DNA from: CAWBOY01 sp963790585
Lineage (GTDB): Bacteria > Planctomycetota > Planctomycetia > Gemmatales > Gemmataceae
Assembly (NCBI GenBank): GCA_963790585.1
Contig: CAWBOY010000002.1
Span: 806,001-870,000 of the forward strand
Direction: 5' to 3'
Length of the DNA stretch: 64,000 nucleotides
Shown here: positions 45,939-57,075 of the stretch, one piece after another
Numbering within the stretch: position 1 is the stretch's first letter
How the letters are laid out: every line of letters starts with the position of its first letter
The notes under the pieces: model-generated
The model's input: the letters and a program-made list of their open reading frames with translations, nothing else
What the model was told of the DNA's origin: nothing
The model's database searches: none
Made by a program: the position numbers and the translations under genes

Positions 45939-46010
45939 GGGCCTATAGCTCAACGGCAGAGCAGGGGTCTCATAATCCCTTGGTTGCAGGTTCGAATCCT
46001 GCTGGGCCCA
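45939..46010 (+). tRNA. tRNA-Met (CAT)
   Basis: A full cloverleaf is visible: acceptor GGGCCTA with TGGGCCC, D-arm GCTC/GAGC, anticodon arm GGGGT with loop CTCATAA (anticodon CAT), T-arm GCAGG-TTCGAAT-CCTGC and discriminator A. CCA is not encoded. The first acceptor pair is G-C and the stem lacks the three-G run of initiators, so elongator Met is likely; a tRNA-Ile with lysidine-modified CAT cannot be excluded. Confidence 0.9.
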
Positions 46011-46112
46011 ATTTTTCCGAATGCCTGCGATTCTCTAGCGGGGCAAAGATGTGGAAGGGTTGGTCGGCGATGAATTAATTCGATGAACGAACCCAACCCC
46101 TCGCTTCCCGTG

Positions 46113-46520
46113 TTAACTCCAATTCTCGACATTCAAGCCGGCAATCGCCGCAAAATCGCTATCGCCGGTCACGACCGTGCAATCGCCGAGGACGAAGGCA
46201 ATCGTGGCAATCTGAATATCGATCTGCTGCATTGGTCGACCGATTCGCCTCAACTCAGCCATGATCCGACCAAACTCGTATGCCGCAGGTTTTTCGTAGG
46301 GCCAACAAATTAGCTTTCCAAGGCGATTACGGACAACTTCCCATGATGTGTTACGGCTGCCGCTGCCTTCCAACCCAGCGATGACTTCGCCTAAAACAGG
46401 GGTGCAAATTCCTACCTTCGATCCGGCTCGACGAGCCGCTTCGACGCGAGCTTGGACACCACGCCGTTGAAATAAGAAATCCTGGGCAGGCCCAGTATCC
46501 AGAAGGTATCGGCGTGTCAT
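46113..46520 (-). CDS. VapC-like PIN-domain toxin
   Basis: This 135-residue PIN-domain ribonuclease begins TRRYLLDTGPAQDFL (first catalytic Asp) and contains TPVLGEVIAGLEG (Glu). It ends with MQQIDIQIATIAFVLGDC and VVTGDSDFAAIAGLNVENW (last Asp residues). All acidic positions expected of PIN nucleases are present and the length is normal, unlike the relic at 6324. Its ATG overlaps the stop of the antitoxin gene by four bases, typical of coupled vapBC. Many VapC toxins cut tRNA or rRNA; the target here is unknown. It lies close to tRNA-Met but in the opposite orientation. Confidence 0.85.
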   Translation of the reverse strand: MTRRYLLDTGPAQDFLFQRRGVQARVEAARRAGSKVGICTPVLGEVIAGLEGSGSRNTSWEVVRNRLGKLICWPYEKPAAYEFGRIMAELRRIGRPMQQIDIQIATIAFVLGDCTVVTGDSDFAAIAGLNVENWS

Positions 46521-46873
46521 GGCGTGGCCGTCTCAAACTGTTTGCGGACGGCTTCGATGTTGAAGGCTCGCATCTTCTCTTCCCACGCGGCCCACTCGGC
46601 CTCTTTCTCCGCGTTTACTGGAACAGGGGGAAGCGACTGAAGATCATTGAGCCACTCCTGAATGGCCAATAAATCGTCGCTTTGCTCGTCTTCGGTCATG
46701 AAGTCAATGTCGCCGAACGACGATCTAGCCATTGGCGCATCACCAGGAGTTGAGCCGATTGCGTGGGACGTGCCGTTAGGAAGAGGAATCAGCAGTTCGG
46801 TTCCATCCGCCAAGCTTAGCGGTTCCTCTGTTTCAATCCTGCCGTTGCGCACGACAGCCTTGATGGTGGTCAT
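46517..46873 (-). CDS. Antitoxin partner of the VapC toxin
   Basis: This 118-residue protein begins MTTIKAVVRNGRIETEEPL, the same small beta-domain opening as the antitoxins at 5383 and 6085, although more diverged. It continues with a linker and an acidic and aromatic helical tail (LLAIQEWLNDLQSLP and EAEWAAWEEKMRAF), the presumed toxin-binding part. Overlap with vapC is four bases. An AGGAGG-like site (cctcctc, about 46881-46887 on the plus strand) precedes the ATG. It should block the toxin at 46113 and may repress the shared promoter. Confidence 0.75.
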   Translation of the reverse strand: MTTIKAVVRNGRIETEEPLSLADGTELLIPLPNGTSHAIGSTPGDAPMARSSFGDIDFMTEDEQSDDLLAIQEWLNDLQSLPPVPVNAEKEAEWAAWEEKMRAFNIEAVRKQFETATP

Positions 46874-46921
46874 GTTATTTCCTCCTCGCGATCGATATAT
46901 AGTTACCCCAAACTCCTCGTC

Positions 46922-48549
46922 CTACTTCCCATTCTGCTTCTCCCGAGCCGGTAGAAACTCATCTCCCGCCCTCCAGGTCGGCAATTTGTCGGCATTCGCA
47001 ACATCTCGGGCGACATCAAGCGCGAAACGGGCCAGGACGACGAAACCGGAAAAATCCCAATCAGGCTTCATCTCGTCCTGCGGCGTGTGATACGCCTTGT
47101 CGTTGAACTCCTTCATCGCATTGGCGGCGAATTCCTTTGGCTTGCCTTTGAGCTTCATACCCTGCCCGACCGAAAAGGCCGGCACGCCGGCCTGGGCCAT
47201 GGAGAAATGGTCCGAGCGATAGAAGATGCCGAGATGCGCCCTTTGATCCACCTCGATCTCCAGGCCATTTTTCTCGGCTGCCTTCATGACAGTGGGCCAA
47301 GCCGTTGTCCGGTCGGCTCTGGTCACCACGATCGACTCAGGAACGCCCAGAGGCAGGATCATATCGAAATTGAGATTGAGCGCCGTTTTGGTCAAAGGCA
47401 CGACCGGATTGTGTGAGTAGTATTTGGATCCCAAAAGGCCCTTTTCTTCGGCCGTGACGGCTAGAAATATGGCCGATCGTTTTGGCTTGGGCGACAAGGC
47501 CGACCAGGCGCGAGCCAGTTCCAGCAGTAAGCCGCAACCGGTCGCATTGTCCGCTGCGCCGTTGTAGATCGAGTCGCCGAGGACGGGCCGGCCAATACCA
47601 AGGTGATCCCAGTGAGCCGTGAAGACGACCGCTTCCGACTTCAGAGTCGGATCGCTGCCTTCCACCATGCCAATCACGTTGTTACTGAGAATCTTTTCGA
47701 CGCGGGTCGGAAAGCTTCCCTTCAGATTAACGCCCAGGGAATAGGGCTTGAATCCCTTGGTGTCCGCTTCCTTGAGCGCCCTTCCACAGTTCGCCCGGAC
47801 AAGCCAAGAAGCTTGTCGCCCATTTCGCTTGTGAGCCAGCCGGCGAAGGCGAGCGCGGGTTGACCCGGTTCACGTTTGAGTTGTGCGCCGTCGATGGGCC
47901 GAACGACTGAGTAGGGATAGCCCGCGGTCTCCCGCGTGTGAATGATGAAACAGGCCTTGGCGCCTCTGCGAGCCGCTTCCTCGAATTTGTAGGTCCAGCG
48001 CCCGTAGTAGGTGAGCGCGGTGCCGGCGAAGAATTTGGGGTCATCCGAAGGCGGCTCGTTCGTAAAGAGTACGACGACCTTACCCTTGACGTCGAAATCC
48101 TTGTAGTCGTCCCAGGCAAATTCCGGCGCGGTAATTCCATGACCGAGAAAGACGCCTTCAGCGTCGAATTCTTCGAGTTCCTTCTGCGTTTGGCTTGTGC
48201 CTGAGAAGCCCTCTTCGCATGGGATGTCGAGCGAAGTGCCGCCCTTGATAGCACGAAGCGTCGATTTTGGGCTGGTAAAGACGCGGACGAGAGGGACCGG
48301 CTGAAAATACGTGCCGCGGTCGCCTATCGGCTTGAGACCCGCTTTCTTGAACTCGGCCGAGAGGTATTCCGTCGCTAGAAACTCGCCGTTGGTTCCGGGC
48401 CCGCGACCTTCCAGACGGTCGCTTGCCAGATATGCGACGTGTGCCTTGATCTTATCTGCCGAGACGTCTGGCGCGTGGTCCGCTTGCATTGCGTAAGTCG
48501 CGGCCGCGAGAAACAGCGCCAAGAGGACCAAAATCGATCGGCGTAACAT
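46922..48549 (-). CDS. Secreted M28-family aminopeptidase, one frameshift
   Basis: The protein has a signal peptide (RRSILVLLALFLAAATYA) and a PA-like insert domain (DFDVKGKVVVLFTNEPP). The C-terminal zinc peptidase domain has the M28 ligands His in VFTAHWDHLGIG, bridging Asp in GAADNATGCG, Glu-Glu in AVTAEEKGLLGS, Asp in LNFDM and His in YHTPQDEM. Frame one (48549 to about 47780) passes to frame two (to 46922) where LSGRTVEG should continue as ALKEADTKGFKPYSLGV, consistent with a one-base error. The total is about 540 residues, usual for these peptidases. It should remove amino acids from peptides in the periplasm or outside. No partner gene is adjacent. Confidence 0.85.
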
Positions 48550-48578
48550 AGTGCCGTCCTTGCGAAATAGCCAACATA

Positions 48579-49727
48579 TTACCCCGGCACGAAATTAGAT
48601 CAACCTAATTCCATTGGAGCGGCATATTGGGTCTGCGGATGAAGGAAATAACTCATAACATGTCGAGGCATCCCGCTCAACTTCCTCATGAATCCGAACA
48701 ACCGCTCTTGCAACGTCGGCTTGTCCGGCGGCAGGCCAGCCTTGTTGATGTTCCCCTTCATGTCATTGTTCAAATATTTCCACCGGATTGAGTTCCGGCG
48801 AATACGTCGGCAGGTAAAACAACTCGATCTGCTCCTGACGCGCCTCTACCCAGGACTGTACCTCCGCCTTGGTGTGGGAGCCCAACTGGTCCACGATCAA
48901 CAGAATCTTCCGCTTCGCCCCACTGATCAAGAGAGTCAAGAACTGGAGAAAGACTTCCGCCGTGAACGACCCCTTGTACGTCATAAAACGCACCGTGCCC
49001 TCATTGCTGATCGCCGAGATCTGATTGACCCGCAGATGTGGTTGCGGCACCTCCATGGTGGCACGCTCGCCCCGGCGGGCATAACCCGAACCGGGATGGT
49101 GGTCGGCCTGCACGCCAACCTCATCCGCCCACAAAATCTCCGCGTTGTCTCGTTGGGCTTGGGCCTCGATGGCCGGATAGGTATCCTGCAACCACTGTTC
49201 GACTTCATCGGGATCTTGGTGACGCGACTTGCGGGCGGGCTTTTTGGAGGTGTAGCCCCAGCGTTGGAGATACTTGCCCACGGTGCGTAGGGCCAGTTCG
49301 ATGCCGAGATCTCTTCGGATGAGGTCGGCGACGGCTTGGCGTGTCCACAGGGCGTGTTTCAGGCCCACTTGCTGGGGCGAGAAGTAGTCGATCTGGTCGC
49401 GAATGGTTTGAGCTTGGGCCTCGGAGAGCATACGGCCCGAGCCCAAAGGCCGGCCGGTGCGCCCGCCGGGCAGGGCGTCCAAGCCTTCGGCGTAATAGGC
49501 GGTATTCCAGCGGGAGATGGTTTCGCGGCGGACGCCGAGGAGTTCGGCGAGATCGGTTTCGGAATAGCCAAGCTCCAAGCCATGCAAGGCACGCAAACGC
49601 AAGGTCTCCAACGAATCGTCCGAGAGATGGCGGGCATCGGGAAGAGTAATAGACATAGTAACACCTCGAAGCTCGGGCTGAGGTACTTGTAATTCTAGAT
49701 TAGTGAGCAACTACCGTGCCAGGGTAA
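48579..49727. mobile_element. Complete IS630-family insertion sequence with TA duplication
   Basis: The ends are TTACCCCGGCACG (48579-48591) and CGTGCCAGGGTAA (49715-49727), inverted with one mismatch. A TA dinucleotide lies outside both ends (48577-48578 and 49728-49729), the target duplication expected of IS630/Tc1-type elements. Length is 1,149 bases and it carries a single transposase gene. The target seems to be intergenic DNA. Confidence 0.85.
48600..49656 (-). CDS. IS630-family transposase, one frameshift near C-terminus
   Basis: From ATG 49656 the protein has an N-terminal helix-turn-helix (ETDLAELLGVRRETISRWN), a winged-helix segment (VGKYLQRWGYTSKKP) and a DDE catalytic domain: first Asp in ILWADEVGVQ, second in LLIVDQLGSHTKAEV, Glu in YSPELNPVE. 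After PVE the frame breaks at an AAA run (48777-48779). With one A removed it reads LNNDMKGNINKAGLPP and HVMSYFLHPQTQYAAPMELG, the normal family C-terminus, and stops at 48600. The combined length is about 350 residues. The shift may be a sequencing error; a programmed shift is known in some IS630 elements but usually joins two larger ORFs. Confidence 0.85.
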
Positions 49728-49795
49728 TAGCTGCGGGGCGTTCGCCAGCCTGCATTTTATGCAAAACGACGCCATCATGGCAGCGACTGGATCTC

Positions 49796-49978
49796 AGTCG
49801 GGCCACTTCAAAATGGACTCGGGTGGCCATTTCGCGGATGTTCTGTGTGTGTGCGCAATGCAATCCATTAAAAGGCGATCCGGTGCGTAGCCGACGTAAG
49901 TCCTTGTACACGTGGAAGATTCAACTTGTGCAATTCGTTCGGCGGGGTTATGGGGGGGCGAATGAAACGAATTCTCGA
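49796..49978. repeat. Dispersed intergenic repeat, copy B
   Basis: This region shares with 6480-6745 the blocks TTAATGGATTGCATTGCGC, ACACACACAGAACA and AATTCGTTTCATTCG on the minus strand, with a shorter, different spacer. GGCCAC and GTGGCC near 49800-49832 form an extra small palindrome. The gap 49728-50044 otherwise shows no gene. Confidence 0.6.
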
Positions 49979-50044
49979 TGTTACCTGCCGCGTATGACCG
50001 CGTATGACTATTGAGCCGAGCTTGCCCCTTCGCAGGGGGCGCAA

Positions 50045-53000
50045 TCAAGAGTCTCCGCCCCCCGAACAAGCTAGTAATACGGAGCGCATGGCAGCGTTTA
50101 TAACAGCAGCCTGCCATTTTTTACCATCACGGAATTCAAATTGCCGACCGTTTGATTGAGGTTCGCCAGATCTCAGGAGCGCCGTGTGATCAAACAAATC
50201 GGTCGCGCTGAGGGGCGTCGACAGTCCCTGTGAGAAGATCGAATCGATCACCGCAGCGTCCGCTGTGTCCTTTTGCTGATAATCGAGGGCCCGATTGGTG
50301 CTTGCGATCTGCCCTGGGTTGATCGTTCCCACGGCGGCCACGATACCGTAGATGTTCTGGGCGGAGAACTTACCGCTCGAACCGCCAATAGAGCCGCCAG
50401 CGACGACCGCGCTCCACGAATCCATATCGCCTACGGTGAGATTGCCGAGGATGGAGCCCAGACTGGCAATATGGCCAGCCTGAAGCGGACCACTAATCGA
50501 GATGTTGCCGTTGATGTTTCCGACAGACTCGATATCGCCGCCAATCAATGGACCGCCGATTGATACGTTGCCGTTGATCAAGCCGGCAGTCGTCAGAAGG
50601 CCGCCCTGGATCGGGCCTTTGATTGTGACCGTTCCGTTCATGTTGCCGATGGTCACGACTTCGCCGAACAAAGGCCCGCCGATCGTTAGATTGCCGATGT
50701 TGCCGCCGGTCAAGATGGAACCGCCTTTAACTGCGACGCTGCCTTTGACCACGCCGCCATTGGATCCGACGACACTTGGGCCAGTCACCGGACCGTTGAT
50801 AGTGAGCGGCGAGACGATCGACCCGTAAGTGGTGATCGATCCGCCCAATAGTTGGCCATTGAGCGTGATGGCCGCGCCGCCGTTGCTCGCCATCGCGACG
50901 GGACCGGTCAGCGCACCGCCCACGGAAAGAATGCCTGTGATGGAGCCTTGGGTCGTTATAAATCCACCCTGGATTAAGCCGCTCTGGTTATAGATGGAGC
51001 TGTTGGTGCTGGCCGAAAGGTTAGGTCCAGTAATTGGGCCGCTGACAGACACATTCCCGGTCACGGAGCCGTAGGTACTGATAAAGCCGCCTTCGACCAT
51101 GGCTGTGTTGATAATGATAGAGCCGTTATTGCTGGCTGTAATCATTGGTCCAATCACTTGTCCGCCGATGGAGATATTTCCAACCACGGATAGACCGGTA
51201 ATGATGTAGCCGCCTTGGACGGCACCGTCGATAGCGATCACGGAACCATTTGAGGCGGAAAGGATAGGCTCCATGATCGGGCCGCTGATTGTGATATTAC
51301 CGAGGACGGCGCCGTAAGTCGTGATGAAGCCCCCTTGCACCGTGCCGTGAATATTAAGAACAGAGCCATTCGTAGTCGTAACAGACGGCGCCACCATCGG
51401 GCCGTTGATATTGATATTGGCGATGACGGTGCCATACGTCGTGATAGACCCGCCTTGATATGTGCCGGTGATATTGGTCGTTCCGGCCTGCGTGGCAATG
51501 GCGGGGGTAGTCATCGGACCATTCGACGTCACGCCTCCAAGCGCCACGACCTTACCAGAGGGATAGGTGAATGTCGTTCCGAGGTTGCCAGCGCCCGTTT
51601 CTCCCGGTGCGGGGTCGATGACAATCAATCCAGTGTCGTTTCCATTGGAGATTACCTGGCTGATGAGATTGCCGCCGCAGTAAATTTGGCCGCCAAATCC
51701 AGGGCCATTCGCCAGTATTTGGGTCGTCGTCAGCACTGGACTACCGTTGACGGTCGTAACATATACACGCCCAATGTCAGCCGGGACCGTAAACGTCAAA
51801 GACGTAATAGGATCGGTCCGTTGTCCGGTCGTTTGGATGATGGACGCAGCCGTGATCTGCACATTTGTCGGGAAGGTACCGAATATGCTTGGAGTCGTGA
51901 TGCTCGGCAACGTCCCCTGTAGGTTGATGTCGCCGAGAGGACCTGTACTTGTGATCGCTAAATTGAACGGCGCCGCGGCATGATTGTTGTTGGTAATGCC
52001 AAATTGCTGTTGCGTGTGGAAGGAGCCGCCGTCGCCACGCAGATTGATGCTTTCGATCACTGAGTTTTGCAGGCGCGAATTTTGGTCGAAAGTTTCTACC
52101 ACAGTAATGAGGGCGATCACCGAACCCCGGGGAGCGTTGCTTGGCGTCACCACATTGCCCGTGCCACTGCTATTGGCCGTTGCGACGCTCTGGACCACGA
52201 AGTCGACGCCGTTACTATCGAATTGATTGCCGCCTTGATTGTCGGCCAAGAAGAATCCGACCTGCTGAGTGGCTAGATCGGCGAATGGAACGCGATAGGT
52301 TTCTGTCGTCGTCCCATTGCTCGATCCGCCCTGAACGATGGTCGTGCCAGACACGAGCAGGCCCATGACCTCGCTGCTGTTCGCCGCGGCTCCGGTTTCG
52401 AGTCGATTATTGGGAGACAACGATCCGACGGCCAGAGCCTGTATTGACTTGGCCGCGATCGATTGGCTCGGCACGAAATCTCGTACAGCCACGGCTGCCA
52501 GGTTGTCTTTCGGAAGACTAACTCCGCCAGCGGTCGAACCTAAACCAAAGAACGACGCGGCAGCCACGGTCACTTTGCTCAAGATATCGCCTTCGACCGC
52601 GACATTACGAATTCCGGAAATTCCAGAATTACCGGTAGCGTCGAGCCGGGCCAAATTGAACTTGGCCGTATCACTATAGGTGACCAAGCTAAAGTCAAAT
52701 TGATCCGGAAAAATACTGCCTGTGCTGTTACTGACGCGTGCCGTGAGCTGAGGATTAGCCAGGTTCGTGGAGGGGTTCAGGCCTTCAACTGCCGGGCTGA
52801 CCAAGCCCTCATAGAGATAACGGAACGTGATCGTTGTAGGTGATACAGCAGGCGTCGGATTGGGAGGCGGTAGCGGTGTCGGAAAAGCCGCCGAAGGAAC
52901 GGCTGCTTCAATTCGTCGCTGAACACCTGCTTCGTTTATCTGTGCCGCCACGGGGCCATATCCGGCGTAAACACTAATCGCTCCAATTTTGCCGGCGACG

Positions 53001-56000
53001 ATCACACCGGGTGTTCCTCCATGAACCACTAAGGAGGATAGGATTTGCGGCACGGTGAGCTGTCCAGCCAGGTCACCCTGGATGGTCATGCTCGTGAGAT
53101 TGCCAACGGTAACTACCCCAGAGGTCGTCAAGGAGCCGCCGATCGTGGCAGTTGCTAGTGTTCCAGAGACCGTCAGCGATCCCGCGAGATCCTTCACGAG
53201 CGTCAGCGTATTGATATTTGCAAGCGCCGCATTGACAGTGTTGATTGCGGATACTGAGCCGCCCTGTAGCAGCGACCCACCGATATACAACAGGTTGGTT
53301 GTGAGCGTCTCCTGGAGGCTGCCCCATATATTTCCCGCGATGCTGGCAGTTGTCAGTTGACCGCCGACAGTAACATGGCCCGAGAGATCGTTTACACCAC
53401 CTGTCGTGGATGTGTTAGGCAATCCTATATCAAGCGTTGTGATGTCGCCGGAAACCTGCACTAACCCAGAGATCGAGCCTCCAACGGTCATCGTGCCGAT
53501 GCTGCCGAGCAGCCCGGTTGGCGACGTTGGCTTGGCGGGATCGCCAGCGTTCAAAACGGTTAACACACCGGAACCAGTCAATGACCCACCAATGGCAATG
53601 GAGGAGATAGTCCCTGGGTTTCGATCGGTCATCGAACCGTTGAGGTTATTGCCGATCGTCACAGCCGTGGTCGCAAAGCTCAAAATGTTAAGAGTGTTAT
53701 TGAAGTCCCTGATCCAGCTCGCTGTCAGAATGTCTTTGCCCGAAGAGCCGCCATTTAGATTCGTCGTCGCCGGCAGATTCTGGCCTGATGCAACATTGAC
53801 GTTAAAGGAATTTTGAGTCGTACCGCCGGAGCCCAAGGAGACGTTCAATAAAGACACACCAGAGTAAGTCACTCCACTTGGCCCCATGCTCAGCCCTGTC
53901 AAGGTCGAAGCTGTCAATGCTCCGGTTTGGGCTGCCGCGCTTCCGGTATCGTCGACGTTCATGGTGTCAGCGCCAGCGCCTATAATTGTCAGCGCCCCTT
54001 GGATATTGTCGACGATGCTGCCTGCCAGCGGCGCCTTGCTGCCGATGTTCACGACGTTTGTATTGCTACCGGCGCCGGTGTTGACTGTGGTCGGACCGCT
54101 GGTGGCATTCACGTTCACAGTGTCGACGCCACTGCCACTGTTGACGAAAGTCGTTGTGGCTACGGCCGTACTCGTAATCGTGATTTGGTCGCCGCCGGAC
54201 CCGAGAAGGATATTCAGGTTCGCCAGCGAGCCGTACGCAATGCTGCCGCTCGGTCCGAACGCGGTCGACGTCAGGGCCGAATTGGACAACGTGCTTGATG
54301 TGCCGGACCTGTCCCCAGTGTCATTAATGTTGGCGGTGCTCGTTCCGTTGCCACCATTGATCGTCAACAGAGCATTGATGCCAGCCAGATTACCCGTGTT
54401 CGTCGGTGCATTCGACGACACATTAATGATGTCCGCACCGCCGCTCTTACCGTAGACGGTTGCCACGGCCCCGATTGAAACAACGTTATCAATGTCGTTT
54501 GCAGTGGCGTCGTTGATTACCAAGGGATTTGTCGTGCTGTTGACGAAAATCGTGTCCGGGCCGGTCGTGGAACTGTTGGTAGTAACGGTCGTCAGCGCCG
54601 TGGCACCGTTGCCCGCGACAGTTAGAGTGTTCTGCTTACTTCCCAATTGGATGTTAAGATTCGCCAACGTCCCGTAGGAAATGCTGCCGCCGGCACCGAA
54701 GCCGCCAAGAGTGGATGTCAACGATGTACCGGTTAACCTGAAGACGCTGTTACTCGCATCGCTGGCGTCGCTGACGTTGGCCGTGCTTGTGCCTCCGCCT
54801 CCATTGATCGTCAAGACCTTTGCAATGCCTGCGAGGTTGCCGGTATTGGTCGGCGCGTTCGACGAAACGTTCGTGATATCGGCCCCGCCTGTCTTGCCGT
54901 TAATGGTGACGACAGCGCCGATCGATTGAACATTATTGGTGTCGTTGCCGGTTGCATCGTTGATTACCAATGGATTGGTCGTGCTGACCACATTTACCGC
55001 ATCGGGTCCAGTATTGGAACTATTGGTGGTGATGCTCGTAAGAGTCGCCGCCCCATTTCCCGCGACGGTGATCGTGTTCTGCTTGCTTCCGAGCTGGACG
55101 TTCAAATTAGCGAGCGCTCCATATGTGATGCTTCCGCCCGAACCGAAGCCTCCCGTCGACGAAGTCAATGTCGTGCCGGTCAGCCCGAAGACACTGTTGC
55201 CGGAATCACTTGAATCACTGATGTTCGCCGTGGTCGAGCCGGTACCGCCATTAATAGTCAGCAATCCTCTGACTCCAGCCAGGATGCCGGTGTTAGTAGG
55301 CGCGTTCGACGAAACATTGATAGTATCGTTGCCAGTGGCCGCATTGACGACGGTTGCGGCGCTGATAGCCTGTACATTGACGGTGTCATTGCCGCCGCCG
55401 GTGTTGACTATTGTGGTAGTGCCGCTCGCCGTACTTTGGATATTGAAGGTGTCGGCTCCTGCACCGAGATTGATATTGAGCGCGGACAACCCACTGTAGG
55501 AAATGCCTGGGCTACCCATTGCCAAGCCCGTAAACTGCGTCAACGTGAGGTTGCCAGATTGACCCGATTGGTCGCCGGAGTCGTCGATATTGGCCGTGTC
55601 CTGGCCGCCGCCTGTGATGTTGAGTGCGCCAAGAATCTGATTGAGGACGCCAGCAGCGTGGGGCAAAACGCCGGCGGTGCTGGCGACGTTGATGATGTTT
55701 GAATTTCCCGTGGTTTGAACGGTTGTCGAAACATGGGTACTCGTGGATTGTACGTTAAAGGTCAGGCCGCCGGAATTACCAATAATATTCAGAACCTCAA
55801 TGCCGCTACTCCCGTAATTGGCTCTCTGAGTTCCAACGCGCACACTTGTGGACGTCACCAGCGTTGTCCGTGCCGCCGTGACGTTGAGCGTATCGGTGCC
55901 CGTCGTGCCCGAATCGGCGACATTGACAACGCCGGTGCCCGACCCACCCAGGGTGAGGTTGTACGTGTCGCTTCCATCCTTGCCATCTAAGTTCGCGATG

Positions 56001-57075
56001 CCGCTCCAACTACCAACGGTGAATGCGTTGGCGCTCGGACCGCCGTTGAGATTTACAATCGGCACACTCGACAACGTCAGGTCTCCATCCCCAGCACGTT
56101 GCAAGAGAGTATCCGAAAGGAAGAAGTTAGCCACATCGTTCGTGGCCGTAAGCGAGTTGCTGGTTCCTTGACCTGTAACAGATCCGGTGCCGGTCCAAGC
56201 CGAGACCGTATAGGTATTGGCGCCGTTTGCGGAGCCAACGAGGTTGGCTGCCTGAATATTGTTTAAACTGATCGTTTGTGTGACGCCGCCGGTGACTTGC
56301 AACGAGGAATTGGTCAAGACGTCATTCACGCCCGAGACGCTCGGGCCGGGCAGGTTGTTAAGAGTGTTGTTGGTTCCAAGGCCATTGAGCGTGGCATTTC
56401 CAGACCAATTCGCCAAAGTGAAGGAGTTGGTCGCGGAAGCGGAAGTTGCGTTCAGAATGACCGACGCCACACCGCTCAGGCCGAGGCTGTAACTGCCGGC
56501 CGCGACACCATAGTCGCTGAGTTGGTAGGTCGAATAACCGCTGACTACAGCGGCAAAGTTGCCATAGGCGGTCGAAAGACTCGACCCGCCCTTGTTAGCG
56601 TAGGCGGCGCCGCTACCGTTCTCGCCATAGTAATCCGTGCCGCCGCCGGTGCCTCCGGTTACGGTGTTTCCGCCCGCTCCACGGTCGTAAACGTTGGTAG
56701 CGCCGGCGCCAGTAGTCACGTTGTTCTTGCCGGATCCCGTGAGATAGACGTTGGTTGCGGAACCGCCGGCCGTGCCTCCGGTGGAAATTTGATTAGCACC
56801 ACTGCCGTCCACTGTTATCGTCGATGCACCGGCCCCGATATCTGAGATAGCGTTGTTTCCGCTGCCATGAACATAGATCGTACTGGCGGAAGCCGTGCTA
56901 ACCTGGACGCTGTTGACTCCGGATGCGCTGGCGGAGATTGTCACTGTGGGCGAGCTATCGGATACCTTGATGATATTTTGACCGGTGCCATTAATCGTGA
57001 CGCTCGCGGCGTCGGTACCACCACTGCCATCGCTGAGAGCGATGGTGTTGTTGCCATTACCCGAAACGACAACAT
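50045..57075 (-). CDS. Giant surface repeat protein, C-terminal part
   Basis: This is the C-terminal stretch (about 2,340 residues) of one gene that continues to the right edge. From the N-side it has Gly/Ser/Asn-rich strands with GAGA-type turns (56600-56950) and a block of about 149-residue repeats (53850-55500) containing TNTGNLAG and GSKQNTLTVAGNG plus RTX-like GGGNDTVNV motifs. A Pro linker (PTPLPPPNPTP, about 52850) leads to another beta-rich domain. Near the end is a solenoid of about nine 40-residue repeats (50420-51480; typical unit TTYGTVIANININGPMVAP, then SVTTTNGSVL). The end LLACSGGGDS has no sorting motif I recognise. It should be exported and extend from the cell surface; adhesion or structure is inferred. 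Frame break to the next part is near 57075. Confidence 0.7.
50420..51480 (-). repeat. Nine 40-residue (120-base) beta-solenoid repeats
   Basis: Successive units end QGGFI, QGGYI, EGGFI, QGGFI, LGGSI, KGGSI, QGGLL and QAGHI and begin TTYG, ITGL, STYG, TTQG or TTAG. The spacing is about 120 bases, with sequence drift between units, so they are old rather than freshly copied. Confidence 0.75.
53850..55500 (-). repeat. About 149-residue (447-453-base) tandem repeats
   Basis: The SNAPTNTG motif is encoded near 54388, 54841 and 55288, a period of about 450 bases. Each unit also has a SVFxLTGTxLTS segment and GSKQNTxTVAGNG. Further diverged units extend on both sides. At least three units are closely similar. 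Confidence 0.75.

Noticed and set aside
45939..46520. tRNA-Met as an attachment site of an integrated island with vapBC
   Set aside because: No integrase gene and no direct repeat of the tRNA 3' end were seen nearby.
50420..55500. CRISPR array because of regular repeats
   Set aside because: Periods are 120 and about 450 bases, fall in frame inside a coding region and diverge between units; there are no short identical repeats with unique spacers and no cas genes.
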